64,000 nucleotides of DNA from Bacillus pseudomycoides (GTDB lineage: Bacteria; Bacillota; Bacilli; Bacillales; Bacillaceae_G), in contig NZ_CP064266.1 in the NCBI RefSeq assembly GCF_022811845.1, forward strand, positions 4,402,001 to 4,466,000, given 5' to 3'. The notes beneath the pieces are model-generated. The model did not search any database and was not told the DNA's origin. It saw nothing but the letters and a program-made list of their open reading frames with translations. This document shows, piece by piece, positions 9,300 through 17,553 of this stretch; within the stretch, counting starts at the first letter, position 1, and each line of letters opens with the position of its first letter. The position numbers were made by a program, and so were the translations under genes.

Positions 9300-10166
9300 C
9301 TATAATGTTGTATAATCCCATCTACCATTTTCAGGTGCAGACACATGTACCATTTTTTGATTTGCAAGATTAATTTGTATTAAATTAGGGCTGATTACAG
9401 GTTTTAATTCTTCTCGATTAATTATAAATTTAAATGCTTCAAAGCTTGCTAGAATGCCTACAATATTTGCAACAGGAGATAGTACAGCCCACGGACGATT
9501 TTTTTGCACATAACTATTTGCCCATTTCTCATCCGCACCATGTTTGACAGAATGAAGAGCACGTCCATCTTTTAAACTATGAATTATATTTTGCATTTCT
9601 GGTGTTAGTTCTTGCTGATATGATGGATATCCCAGTGCAATTTCATATGGTACAGATTCAGGAGTTAAAGACATCACGCCACCTCTAAAAGGAGGTGTAA
9701 CAGCAATCCAGATAGAAGGAATCCCTAATTTCTGGGCAGTACGATGAATAATAACCCTTGCGACTAAATTATCAGTAGCATCTATAATGACATCTGTATT
9801 TGCCAAAAGTTCTTGTGCATTTTCTTCTGTAACAAATTCTTTTGTTATTTCTATTTGTAATAATGGATTAATGTCTTGCAAAACTTCTAAAGCGACTTCT
9901 GCTTTTTGCTGTCCTAATTTACTAGTAGAACTTAGCATTTGTCGATTAATATTACTTGCTTCAAATACATCTTGATCAATAACATGTAAAGAACCTACCC
10001 CCATTCGCGCCAATTGAATCAGTGTAATTCCTCCTACTCCTCCAGCTCCAACTACAGTAACGTGGGCATTTTTTAATGTTTCTTGCTCCTTTATCGAAAT
10101 TACACCGATATTCCGAGTAAAACTTTCTTCATATATGTTTTGCGTATCTTTATTTTTTGTTAACAT
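9300..10166 (-). CDS. ThiF/MoeB/HesA-family E1-like adenylyltransferase, second copy
   Basis: The 288-residue protein has the E1 Rossmann core: GAGGVGG at residues 40-46, an Asp in HVIDQD, SNINRQ at 71-76 and IDATDN near 130. This is the ATP-binding pattern of ThiF, MoeB and MccB. It has no cysteine at all, so it lacks both the catalytic Cys of sulfur-transfer E1s and the CxxC zinc motifs. It may activate a carboxylate as an adenylate without thioester formation, as MccB does. The C-terminus GRWDYTTL matches that of the upstream paralog. It lies 12 bases after that gene. The substrate is unknown, and no ubiquitin-like carrier protein is seen nearby. Confidence 0.85.
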   Translation of the reverse strand: MLTKNKDTQNIYEESFTRNIGVISIKEQETLKNAHVTVVGAGGVGGITLIQLARMGVGSLHVIDQDVFEASNINRQMLSSTSKLGQQKAEVALEVLQDINPLLQIEITKEFVTEENAQELLANTDVIIDATDNLVARVIIHRTAQKLGIPSIWIAVTPPFRGGVMSLTPESVPYEIALGYPSYQQELTPEMQNIIHSLKDGRALHSVKHGADEKWANSYVQKNRPWAVLSPVANIVGILASFEAFKFIINREELKPVISPNLIQINLANQKMVHVSAPENGRWDYTTL

Positions 10167-10178
10167 ATTATTTTCCTC

Positions 10179-11027
10179 CTACAGCGTTTTATAATCCCAT
10201 CCACCTTTTGGGGCCTCTTTTACTTGAACAGGGATATGACTATCAACATCAATGACAATTCCTTTTGGAGCTCTAGCTAGAGGTTCACGACCAGTTAATA
10301 CTTGTATTGCTTCATGAAAACTAAATAGTGATAATAGATGGGCACGCATTGGTGTAATAATCCATCCCACTTTTCCATCACAAAAATCTTGTGCCCACTC
10401 TTTTGGTGCTCCTTTTTCTACAGAATACCAAGCCCGACTTTTCTTTATATCAGCAATTTGTTGTCTTAATTCTGGATTTGTTAATTTAGACCCTACAATC
10501 GATACATTCAATGCTTCTTCATAAGGAACTCCAGTTGGGAAAAACGTAGAAACAAATCCTCTTGTGGGAGGACTACCTGACATCCCCACACTTGGTATGC
10601 CTAATTCTCTAGCTGTTCTATGTATAATAACTCTTGAAGGCATATCATCCACGGCTTCTACCACAATATCGTGCCCTTTTATAAGTTCGTTTACATTGTC
10701 TTCATCTACTCTTGTTTGTATGAAGTTTGTTGATATATAGGGATGTATATCTTTCACAACCTGTTCTGCCACTTTTGCTTTTGGTTCACCGATAACACTG
10801 GAAAGCGCTAACATTTGTCTGTTAATATTAGATATTTCAAATTCATCTGGATCAATTCCTGTAATATGTCCAATTCCCATTCGAGAGAAGAGAATTGCTT
10901 CATATCCTCCTACTCCCCCTAATCCAAAAATAATAACCTTTTTATTTCGAAGACATTCTTGTTCCTGTTTAGAATACACACCAATATTCTTCTTAACCAT
11001 TTCCCAATAATACGAATCCATATCCAT
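10179..11027 (-). CDS. ThiF/MoeB/HesA-family E1-like adenylyltransferase, first copy
   Basis: This is the first gene of the operon, with a near-perfect AAAGGAGG site before ATG 11027. The 282-residue product has GLGGVGG at residues 35-41, an Asp in TGIDPD, SNINRQ near 66-71 and VEAVDD. It is paralogous to the next gene along its full length; both share an N-terminal KNIGV/RNIGV-x-S-x-x-EQE signature and a C-terminal W-D-Y-x-T-L. It has only scattered cysteines and no CxxC pair. By family it should adenylate a C-terminal or free carboxylate. A heterodimer with the second copy is possible. No precursor-peptide ORF is visible upstream. Confidence 0.85.
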   Translation of the reverse strand: MDMDSYYWEMVKKNIGVYSKQEQECLRNKKVIIFGLGGVGGYEAILFSRMGIGHITGIDPDEFEISNINRQMLALSSVIGEPKAKVAEQVVKDIHPYISTNFIQTRVDEDNVNELIKGHDIVVEAVDDMPSRVIIHRTARELGIPSVGMSGSPPTRGFVSTFFPTGVPYEEALNVSIVGSKLTNPELRQQIADIKKSRAWYSVEKGAPKEWAQDFCDGKVGWIITPMRAHLLSLFSFHEAIQVLTGREPLARAPKGIVIDVDSHIPVQVKEAPKGGWDYKTL

Positions 11028-11159
11028 TTTAAAACCTCCTTTATATGTAGTAACTATTTCAAGTAATATTACTTACTAAATAAATCCTATATATAAAAGT
11101 AATATAGAAGTATGTTGTTTTTGTGTGATATTTGTAAAAAAATTTAAAATTTTCACTTC

Positions 11160-11283
11160 TGAACTGTACCCCAAATCGTGGACACTAAAAAAGATGGCTC
11201 CAGTGAATACCGGAACCACCTTTTAAGTGCTTGATTTTTCATGGTCTTCTTATTAAACTGTCCATTTTATAGGGTACGGTTCA
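11160..11283. repeat. 124-bp MITE-like element with IS3-type inverted ends
   Basis: The ends are 25-bp imperfect inverted repeats, TGAACTGTACCCC... at 11160-11184 and its partner at 11259-11283, both running inward to TGGACA. That pattern is typical of IS3-family termini. The 74 bases inside have no coding capacity. It sits between the ThiF operon promoter region and the end of scrK. Confidence 0.7.
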
Positions 11284-11286
11284 TAT

Positions 11287-12228
11287 TCATTTAAACTTAA
11301 TGACATCTTTTAATGTTGGTAAGGATTGAATAGCTCCGTAATTTTTACAAGTAATTGCTCCAACTTTGTTAGCAAATGCAACGAATGTACAAAGTTTTTC
11401 AAAGCTAAAGTCAAATAGATTTTCTTCTTTAGAAAGTTGATAAAGCATTGCACCTACAAACGCATCTCCTGCACCAGTTGAATCTACCTGTTTCACAGTA
11501 ACAGAAGGAATAATAACAGCCCCTTCACTAGCTGCAAGTAGTGTACCTTGTTTTCCAAGTGTAATCGCAACTACCTTTGCACCTTTTTCAAGTAAAAACT
11601 GTGCGGCTTTATTGATATTTGTTTCTTTGGAAAGCATTATTGCTTCCTCTTCGCTTACTTTTACAAAATGGGCTTGTGCAATGAAAGTTAAGCAATCCTC
11701 GCAAAATTGCTGTTTATCTGTAATTAATGCAGCACGATAGTTTGGATCAAAAGAAATAAAGTGGTTTTGTTCTTTTGCATATTGTAGCAGCTTAAAATAG
11801 GTTTCTTTTAAATGTCCAGGTAACAAAGCTGTCGCTGACCCAAAATGAATGATATCATGTTTGTGCATTTTAGAAAGATCGATTTTATGAAACTGATATT
11901 CTCCATCAGCACCACGCATAAAAGTAAAGTCACGTTCACCATGTTGATCAATAGAGACAAAAGCTAATGTCGTTTGGTTCTCTTTTATAAGCATAGAAGT
12001 ATCGACACAGTTTTCTTGCAATGTTTTTTCTAGAAATTCTCCAAAAGGGTCGTTTCCAACCTGTCCAATGAATGAGGCCTTTCCGCCTAATTTTGTAATT
12101 GCTGCAGCAACATTCGCGGGAGCTCCGCCAGCTTTTTTTTCAAAGTGTATTCCATCTGCTAATAGTACATGTGTATTACAACAAATAAAATCAATTAATA
12201 ATTCACCGATGCAAAATACTTGTTTCAT
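11287..12228 (-). CDS. scrK: Fructokinase (PfkB family)
   Basis: This 313-residue protein is a ribokinase-family sugar kinase: GELLIDF at the N-terminus, the KKAGGAPANVA substrate/signature-1 region near residue 32, and the signature-2 DSTGAGDAF with the catalytic Asp near residue 250. It phosphorylates fructose to fructose-6-phosphate in the cytoplasm. The start overlaps the end of the scrB remnant by ATGA, which is the normal arrangement of a sucrose operon. Because scrB is broken, this gene may have lost its substrate supply and its own promoter. Confidence 0.88.
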   Translation of the reverse strand: MKQVFCIGELLIDFICCNTHVLLADGIHFEKKAGGAPANVAAAITKLGGKASFIGQVGNDPFGEFLEKTLQENCVDTSMLIKENQTTLAFVSIDQHGERDFTFMRGADGEYQFHKIDLSKMHKHDIIHFGSATALLPGHLKETYFKLLQYAKEQNHFISFDPNYRAALITDKQQFCEDCLTFIAQAHFVKVSEEEAIMLSKETNINKAAQFLLEKGAKVVAITLGKQGTLLAASEGAVIIPSVTVKQVDSTGAGDAFVGAMLYQLSKEENLFDFSFEKLCTFVAFANKVGAITCKNYGAIQSLPTLKDVIKFK

Positions 12229-12782
12229 TCCAATCCTCTCCCAAGTTTGTATTGTGTTATATGAAATTCCATCTTTTCATCTGAGAAAAGAGAGATGTTG
12301 TACCCTATATCTTTACGAGGAAAAACTCGCGATGTAAATACAGTTGCTCCATCACATAGGAAGATTTCAACAATGCTTTGATCTACGAAAATACGCATTT
12401 TCATTGTATCTTGGATCGGAATTTGTTTACAGCGTTTGTAACCGTATTCTCCCCCAAAACGGTGATGAAAGCTTCCGCGCTCAATAGAAACGATCCCTTG
12501 ATCACGCTGAAAAGTAATCGGAAATGATTCTTCATGATAATGAAATAAGGAAATACCAAATACCAAATACATTTGCCTTTTCAGATTGTAATCGTACTTC
12601 TAATTCGTAGGAGTGTTCTTTAAAAAGGTCAGATAATACATATGTTTCATTTTGTAAACAACCTGACACTGTTTTAGAAGATGTACGTAATTTCTTTAAT
12701 TCACAAATAGGACGTTGTTTTAACACGTTATTTTCAAGAGTTAACTCGCGTGGAATTGTTAAACAATGAGCGGATTGAGTTA
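12225..12782 (-). pseudogene. scrB: Sucrose-6-phosphate hydrolase (GH32) C-terminal remnant, frameshifted
   Basis: Two adjacent frames encode the C-terminal part of a GH32 enzyme. The 5' part reads LTIPRELTLENN and ELEVRLQSEKANVFG; the 3' part reads MRIFVDQSIVEIF and FTSRVFP, the classical end of SacA/ScrB. About 300 N-terminal residues with the catalytic motifs are gone. The frame break coincides with a 7-bp tandem duplication (AAATACC twice at 12551-12564); removing one unit restores a continuous reading frame. The end overlaps scrK. The gene cannot encode an active hydrolase. Confidence 0.88.
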
Positions 12783-12875
12783 AGAGCCTACTGAAATATT
12801 AATCTTAATAGATTTTAGATATAAGGAGGAGTAGTTTATTTTCAAAAAATTATTGCGAAAGATTGGTTATTCAAA

Positions 12876-13094
12876 TTATGTGTTAGGAGGGATCATTTTA
12901 TTTTTTAGTGTACTAAATCCTCCATTTCTCCCTCTTTCTGAATAGACCGGAGAGTAAATTTCACTTAACTCCTGTATATCTCGGAGGATTATTCTCTCTG
13001 AGACTCCTTCGTATTTAGCAAGTTCCTTTGCAGTAATGGAATTATTATTGTTTAATGCCAGCATGATTCTAATGATACGTTTAGTCTTAGACAT
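12876..13094 (-). pseudogene. N-terminal HTH fragment of a DeoR/YafY-type regulator
   Basis: The 72-residue product is a winged-helix HTH_11 domain: IMLALNNNNSITAKELAKY followed by VSERIILRDIQEL, a DeoR/YafY-like recognition helix. Complete relatives have about 300 residues with a WYL or sugar-binding domain; here the frame ends just after the HTH. It borders the truncated scrB, so a deletion probably joined the two remnants. The HTH alone might still bind DNA. Confidence 0.7.
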
Positions 13095-13226
13095 TTAATC
13101 ACCTTTTTCAAATGCTAATTTAGATAAGCGCCTATCCACAATTCCCCCCCTATCCTTTAAATAACAGAATAATAAGACTGTTATATCATTTAATTCCAAA
13201 ACCAATCTAAACGAATTATCATGCAC

Positions 13227-13258
13227 AAAAAAGCACAGGAATCCCCCCTGTGCTTTTT
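13227..13258 (-). terminator. Terminator downstream of hrtA
   Basis: AAAAAGCACAGG pairs with CCTGTGCTTTTT across a short C-rich loop, ten bases after the hrtA stop. Confidence 0.85.
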
Positions 13259-13268
13259 CTTATAATAC

Positions 13269-13943
13269 TTACACTAACTTTCCATCACGTAATGTTAAAA
13301 TACGATCGCATACATCCAGCATTCTTTCGTCATGTGTAATCATAATTGCTGCTTTTTGACTTTCTTTCACTTCTCGTTTCATCATTTCAACAACTTCGCG
13401 TCCACGTTTTGAATCAAGGCTTGCTGTTGGCTCATCCGCTAATATTAAATCCGGATTATTCATGAAAGCACGAGCAATTGCAACCCTTTGTTTTTCTCCG
13501 CCAGATAATTGATTTGGGTAATGTTTTTTTCTCTGGGATAGTCCAAATGTAGCTAACAAATGATCCACACGCTTTTCAGATTCTTTTCGGTCTTCTTTCT
13601 TTAATTTTGCAATGTAGAGTAATTGTTCTTTTACATTTAAATATGGAACTAAATTTGCAAACTGAAAAATGAACCCGATTTTTCTTAAACGAATATCTGT
13701 CATTTCCTTTTCTGATAAATGGGTAATATTTTGTTCACGAATGTAAATGTTTCCTTTTGACGGTGATAATAATGCTCCCGCAATCGATAATAGCGTACTT
13801 TTCCCTGATCCAGAGGGACCAACAATACCGATAAACTCTCCCGCCTTTACATCAAGTGAGATTGGATGTAGAGCAGTTACTTCTGTATTTCCTTCTCCGT
13901 ACACTTTACTTACTTCCTCTAATTTTAATAATGAAGTCATCAC
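13269..13943 (-). CDS. hrtA: Heme efflux ABC transporter ATPase HrtA
   Basis: The 224-residue protein is a MacB/LolD-type ATPase: Walker A GPSGSGKST near residue 42, Q-loop FIFQFANLVP, the ABC signature LSGGEKQR, Walker B LILADEPTASLD and the switch His in MITHD. It overlaps the permease gene by 4 bases, and the pair is preceded by an HssR box, so it is assigned as HrtA. It would power export of toxic heme or heme-derived products with HrtB. The assignment depends on context, because MacB-type ATPases look alike. Confidence 0.85.
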   Translation of the reverse strand: MMTSLLKLEEVSKVYGEGNTEVTALHPISLDVKAGEFIGIVGPSGSGKSTLLSIAGALLSPSKGNIYIREQNITHLSEKEMTDIRLRKIGFIFQFANLVPYLNVKEQLLYIAKLKKEDRKESEKRVDHLLATFGLSQRKKHYPNQLSGGEKQRVAIARAFMNNPDLILADEPTASLDSKRGREVVEMMKREVKESQKAAIMITHDERMLDVCDRILTLRDGKLV

Positions 13944-15004
13944 ATCCCACCTCCAATTGCTTCTAGTGCATCAACTTTTAACACTTGATATAAGGAAATA
14001 AGTGTTCCTAGAATACTAATGACAATAAAGATTCCTGCATATTGGCCAATCATTGTCGTTGTTAATAAAAATGGCATGCTTTCTGGCAAAATCTTTTGTA
14101 ATCCTTCTACTAATACAATGCTTATCACCATTGCGACAACAGATAAGAATAATGCTTGCACAACTAAAGTATTTGCTAAATAAGAATTTTTCGTTCCAAT
14201 TGCTTTTAATACACCTAATTGCTGTGTTTTTTGTAATGTAATGACATAGAAGAACACACCGATTAATAAAGCAGCAATCACAAGCAAGAACGCAATAATC
14301 ATTGTTAATGTTCCTTGTTCTTCTTTATACCCTGGAATACTTTGAAGAACTTCTTTTTTCTCTATCACATGTGCATTTTTCACTTCTTTATCAGTACGAA
14401 GTGCAATTGCGCTATAATCCTTTTGATTTGGCTGCGCAATTTGTCCCCATACATCTTGATTCACATAAACAACAGGTGTGTGACTAAACATTTGATCTTT
14501 CGTAAAGCCAACGATTTTGAATTCTTTTTTAGAAACAGGATCGATAATTGTATCGCCAATATCTATGCCTTTTTCTTTAATCGATTCGTCAGCAACCATT
14601 TCATCTTGTGCTATTCCTAATGCATTCCCTTTCACAATCTTTGGTTCCAAGAACGTGTCACGTTCACTTGCAAAAATTGCAATATCAACCTTTTTTGAAC
14701 TATCCTTCTTTTCATACGTAGAAACTTTCACATGAAATGGCACAGCATCTTTTGCATCTACTTGCCCTACTACATCATCCACATCTTCTTTCTTTATTTG
14801 TGAACGGAGTAATTTATTTTCTGCATCATCTGCTAATACAAATTTTGTTGCATCCATATTTTGAATTGATGATGCATTATCATACGATAAACCATTTGCT
14901 AATCCAGAAATCACAAGAACTAAAAATGATAATAAAATCATGATGAGCCCGATTAATCCATATCTTAATTTTGATTGTTTTAATTCACGCAGAGCTAGAA
15001 ACAT
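13940..15004 (-). CDS. hrtB: Heme efflux ABC transporter permease HrtB
   Basis: The 354-residue FtsX-family permease has one N-terminal membrane segment (residues 15-37), a periplasm-side domain of about 190 residues, and three C-terminal segments. The start (LRELKQSKLRYGLIGLIMIL) and the AIGTKNSYLA coupling helix resemble HrtB of Staphylococcus and B. anthracis. The gene order hrtB-hrtA is as in B. anthracis. The promoter carries a direct-repeat HssR box, so expression should depend on HssRS sensing heme. Confidence 0.85.
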   Translation of the reverse strand: MFLALRELKQSKLRYGLIGLIMILLSFLVLVISGLANGLSYDNASSIQNMDATKFVLADDAENKLLRSQIKKEDVDDVVGQVDAKDAVPFHVKVSTYEKKDSSKKVDIAIFASERDTFLEPKIVKGNALGIAQDEMVADESIKEKGIDIGDTIIDPVSKKEFKIVGFTKDQMFSHTPVVYVNQDVWGQIAQPNQKDYSAIALRTDKEVKNAHVIEKKEVLQSIPGYKEEQGTLTMIIAFLLVIAALLIGVFFYVITLQKTQQLGVLKAIGTKNSYLANTLVVQALFLSVVAMVISIVLVEGLQKILPESMPFLLTTTMIGQYAGIFIVISILGTLISLYQVLKVDALEAIGGGM

Positions 15005-15052
15005 TTCGCTCGCTCCTTCCTATTTCTTTCTATGTACTCATCTTAAAAAAGA

Positions 15053-15072
15053 AATATGAACGGAATATGAAC
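15053..15072 (-). promoter_or_regulatory. HssR box upstream of hrtBA
   Basis: On the minus strand GTTCATATT occurs twice with a 2-base spacer. This is exactly the direct repeat reported for HssR control of hrt operons, and it lies about 50 bases before hrtB. Confidence 0.9.
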
Positions 15073-15150
15073 AAAAGATTACAGAAAAAGTGTTAAACAA
15101 ATAGAATAATTTTCAAAAAACATTGAAAACTATTTAAATTATTGTTACAA

Positions 15151-15173
15151 TTCAGTCAAATAAAATTGACCGT
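15151..15173. promoter_or_regulatory. Palindromic operator before the HTH regulator
   Basis: GTCAA-N6-TTGAC (15155-15170) forms a perfect inverted repeat just upstream of the ribosome site of the regulator. The same site occurs inverted before the MFS gene. Confidence 0.7.
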
Positions 15174-15200
15174 GTAATTAAATTTTAGGAGTTGATGATT

Positions 15201-15827
15201 TTGAAACCGATGTTAACACTGAAAAGTTATAGCCAACTAAAAGCATTAAGTGATCCACTGCGCGCTGAAATGATGATGCGTCTGTTAGAGCGCCCTTATA
15301 CTGGGCAACAATTATCAGAGTACTTCGGAATTTCTAGAGCGAAAATTCATTATCATTTAAAAGAGTTAGAAAAAAATAACCTGATAGAAATTGTATATAC
15401 AGAAGAAAAGAATGGAATTGTTCAAAAATTTTATCAATCTGTAGCGCGCGGGTTTACTCCTGCCGCTGAGTTACTTCCCCACTTAGAAGTTATCAGTGAA
15501 TCATCTAGACAAATCTTCCTGCAAATGACTGAGCGAACTAAAAGTCATATTCTTGCCGCACCAGAAGAGGCCTTTACATTGCAACAAGCAAGTGAAGACC
15601 CATCTGATTGGAACTACGTTTCATCTATGTGGGAATTTTCTGCTACACCAGAGCAATTTCAAATATGGATAAAAAAATTCTATAAACTTATGGGAGAGTT
15701 ACATGAAATAACAGAAGGTGCAGACGACAACCCAAATAGTAAATCCTATTATATTTCAACTACTGCCCTACAAATCGATGAACCTGCTATGCAGCGCTTT
15801 ATTGAAAAAGAAGAAAAAAAATCGTAA
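15201..15827 (+). CDS. ArsR-type winged-helix transcriptional regulator
   Basis: The TTG at 15201 is chosen because it lies nine bases after TAGGAG; earlier in-frame starts overlap that site. The roughly 208-residue product has an N-terminal ArsR/HTH_20 domain: ALSDPLRAEMMMRLLERPYTG, then SEYFGISRAKIHYHLKELEK as recognition helix and a wing. The C-terminal 120 residues are helical and may bind a ligand. It precedes an MFS transporter, and both genes carry the same palindrome, so it is probably the autoregulated repressor of that exporter. Confidence 0.82.
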   Translation: MKPMLTLKSYSQLKALSDPLRAEMMMRLLERPYTGQQLSEYFGISRAKIHYHLKELEKNNLIEIVYTEEKNGIVQKFYQSVARGFTPAAELLPHLEVISESSRQIFLQMTERTKSHILAAPEEAFTLQQASEDPSDWNYVSSMWEFSATPEQFQIWIKKFYKLMGELHEITEGADDNPNSKSYYISTTALQIDEPAMQRFIEKEEKKS

Positions 15828-15840
15828 CACGATTTTTTTT
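15814..15840 (+). terminator. Terminator between regulator and MFS gene
   Basis: AAAAAATCGT, a 3-base loop and ACGATTTTTTTT form a short hairpin with a strong T tract at the very end of the regulator gene. The MFS gene therefore probably has its own promoter. Confidence 0.7.
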
Positions 15841-15847
15841 ACAATAA

Positions 15848-15870
15848 CGGTCAATTTTTTTTGACTGAGT
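15848..15870. promoter_or_regulatory. Second copy of the palindromic operator, before the MFS gene
   Basis: GTCAA-N6-TTGAC (15850-15865) in the context ACGGTCAA...TTGACTGAG is the reverse complement of the site at 15151-15173. It lies about 30 bases before the MFS start. Confidence 0.7.
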
Positions 15871-15896
15871 AAATTTATTCAAAAGGAGTGGAAAAA

Positions 15897-17183
15897 ATGG
15901 ACATTTTAAAAAACTGGAATTTTTTATTGTTATTTTTAGGGAGAGTTTTAACAAATATCGGGGATAGCTTATATTACGTAGCAGCAATGTGGCTCGTATA
16001 TAAACTAGGTGGTAATGCCTTTTACTCAGGGCTAGCCGGATTCGTTACATTACTACCTTCAACACTTCAATTTCTTACTGGTCCATTCGTTGATAGATGG
16101 TCAATAAAAAACACTCTCATCATTACACAAGTTTTACAATGTATCCTAATCCTAATTATCCCTATTACATACCACTTCGACATGTTAACAATCCAACTTG
16201 TATTCATCATTATGCCAATCGTAGCCTTCATTGAACAATTCACATATCCTGCACAAACAAAGGCTTTACCTCTTCTATTAAATAAAACACAATTATTAAA
16301 AGGAAATTCTCTTTTCTCATTTGCCTATCAAGGAATCGATTTAATTTGTAATGCTATTTCAGGAATCCTAGTTGCAGGGGTAGGAGCCATCGTTTTATAC
16401 GTTGTAGACTCCTTCACATTTGCTATTACTGCACTATTATTTAGTTTATTAAAAATACCTTCTCATAAAGAAAATAATGATGAATCTACTTTCGAACGTG
16501 GTAATAAGTTATCTATCAAACAATATATTTCAGATTTAACTGAAGGATTTTCAATTGTTTTTCGTTCTTTAATGAGTGTTTTTTTAATTGGATCAATCGT
16601 AGCCAACTTTTCTATCGGTATGACAATGGCAATTTTACCTTCTTTTGCAGATGCTTTAGGCGGCGTAAAATTATATGGTTTTTTTCTAGCAGCAATATCT
16701 GCCGGCTCTTTCATTGGAGCGTTATTAGGCTCTTGGCTTGGAAAATTTAAAGTTGGTCACGTCGCTATTATTAGTTTTAGTGCCGGAGCATTCTTTTGGT
16801 GTATATCTGCCTGGATACCCTTCAAGTGGATGACGATTTGTTTATTTGGATTAGCTTGGATACCAATCGGAGGCATCAACGTTTTATTTGCTACGATTAG
16901 CCAGCTTGTCATACCGAACAGATTTCTTGGAAGGATGAACTCCGTCACACGTAGCATGAGTACAATTGCTATGCCATTTGGCTCCTTAATTGGCGGATAT
17001 GCAGCTACTCTTATTAGCAGTCAAATTATTTTTGCATGTGCTAGCATTGGAATTCTTTTTATTTCGGTGCTATGGTTACTTCATCCAACATTACGTTCAC
17101 TCCCAAAAGCAAATATTATTACATCAGAAACCTTTCAGCTGTATTTTAAAGAGGAGCGTGGTAAAGGAGAAACAGCTCTATAA
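15897..17183 (+). CDS. MFS transporter (MefA/MFS_3-like)
   Basis: The start at ATG 15897 has AAGGAG eight bases upstream. The 428-residue protein has about twelve membrane segments, the GRVLTNIGDSLYYVA opening typical of the MFS_3 group, and the cytoplasmic DRWSIKN loop after TM2. Members export macrolides and other amphiphilic drugs or siderophores. The substrate is not evident. It is paired with an ArsR-type regulator. Confidence 0.85.
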   Translation: MDILKNWNFLLLFLGRVLTNIGDSLYYVAAMWLVYKLGGNAFYSGLAGFVTLLPSTLQFLTGPFVDRWSIKNTLIITQVLQCILILIIPITYHFDMLTIQLVFIIMPIVAFIEQFTYPAQTKALPLLLNKTQLLKGNSLFSFAYQGIDLICNAISGILVAGVGAIVLYVVDSFTFAITALLFSLLKIPSHKENNDESTFERGNKLSIKQYISDLTEGFSIVFRSLMSVFLIGSIVANFSIGMTMAILPSFADALGGVKLYGFFLAAISAGSFIGALLGSWLGKFKVGHVAIISFSAGAFFWCISAWIPFKWMTICLFGLAWIPIGGINVLFATISQLVIPNRFLGRMNSVTRSMSTIAMPFGSLIGGYAATLISSQIIFACASIGILFISVLWLLHPTLRSLPKANIITSETFQLYFKEERGKGETAL

Positions 17184-17206
17184 CGATTGTCCAGGGGCAT
17201 CTTATA

Positions 17207-17388
17207 TCACTTTAATAGAAAGAAGACCCATTCATCACACAGAATTGGTCTTCTTTCTATCTTGTATGAACAGCGCTCTTCTTCCTTCACACATACAACC
17301 TGTCCATTTGTTATTCGGTTTAATTGTACAGAAGTTAATTGAAACACAGCCTTCGGATGCGTCGCAGCAGCCCAAATCTCATTGTTGA
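17207..17388 (-). pseudogene. C-terminal relic of an unrecognised protein
   Basis: An open minus-strand frame without a start codon reads WAAATHPKAVFQLTS and continues about 40 residues to a stop at 17207. It looks coding by composition but is cut off at its N-terminus exactly where the interspersed repeat at 17389 begins. The inverted repeat at 17215-17260 lies inside it. I do not recognise the family. Confidence 0.3.
17215..17260. terminator. Hairpin after the MFS gene
   Basis: ATAGAAAGAAGACC pairs perfectly with GGTCTTCTTTCTAT across an 18-base loop. It could terminate the MFS transcript, but the loop is long and there is no clear T run. Confidence 0.5.
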
Positions 17389-17531
17389 TTTATCCCGCAT
17401 TAACGAGCAGTAAGACCCCCACCTCAAAATTCAGCGTAAGCAAAGAAGTTATGTGTGGGATTAACTGCCCGTAAAAGCCCGATTGGTGAGGGCTAATAAT
17501 CAGCGGGGGATGAAGAACCCCCCACTGATTA
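17389..17531. repeat. B. cereus-group interspersed repeat, copy 1
   Basis: The element runs from TTTATCCCGCATTAACG to a GC-rich hairpin pair (GGGGGATGAAGAACCCCCC) and contains AACTGCCCGTAAAAGCC. A second full copy, inverted, is at 37975-38102, and a partial copy lies at 31334-31380. Such structured repeats are known in this group. Confidence 0.7.
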
Positions 17532-17553
17532 AAGTTTCACTTTATTATTTGAC

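Noticed and set aside
12842..12946. Plus-strand frame after AAGGAGGAG reading FKKLLRKIGYSNYVLGG
   Set aside because: It has an ATT instead of a start codon and ends after 36 codons antisense to the HTH fragment; probably a scrap of a lost gene.
13747..14943. Plus-strand ORFs opposite hrtA and hrtB
   Set aside because: Shadows of the real minus-strand genes; low-complexity translations and no ribosome sites.
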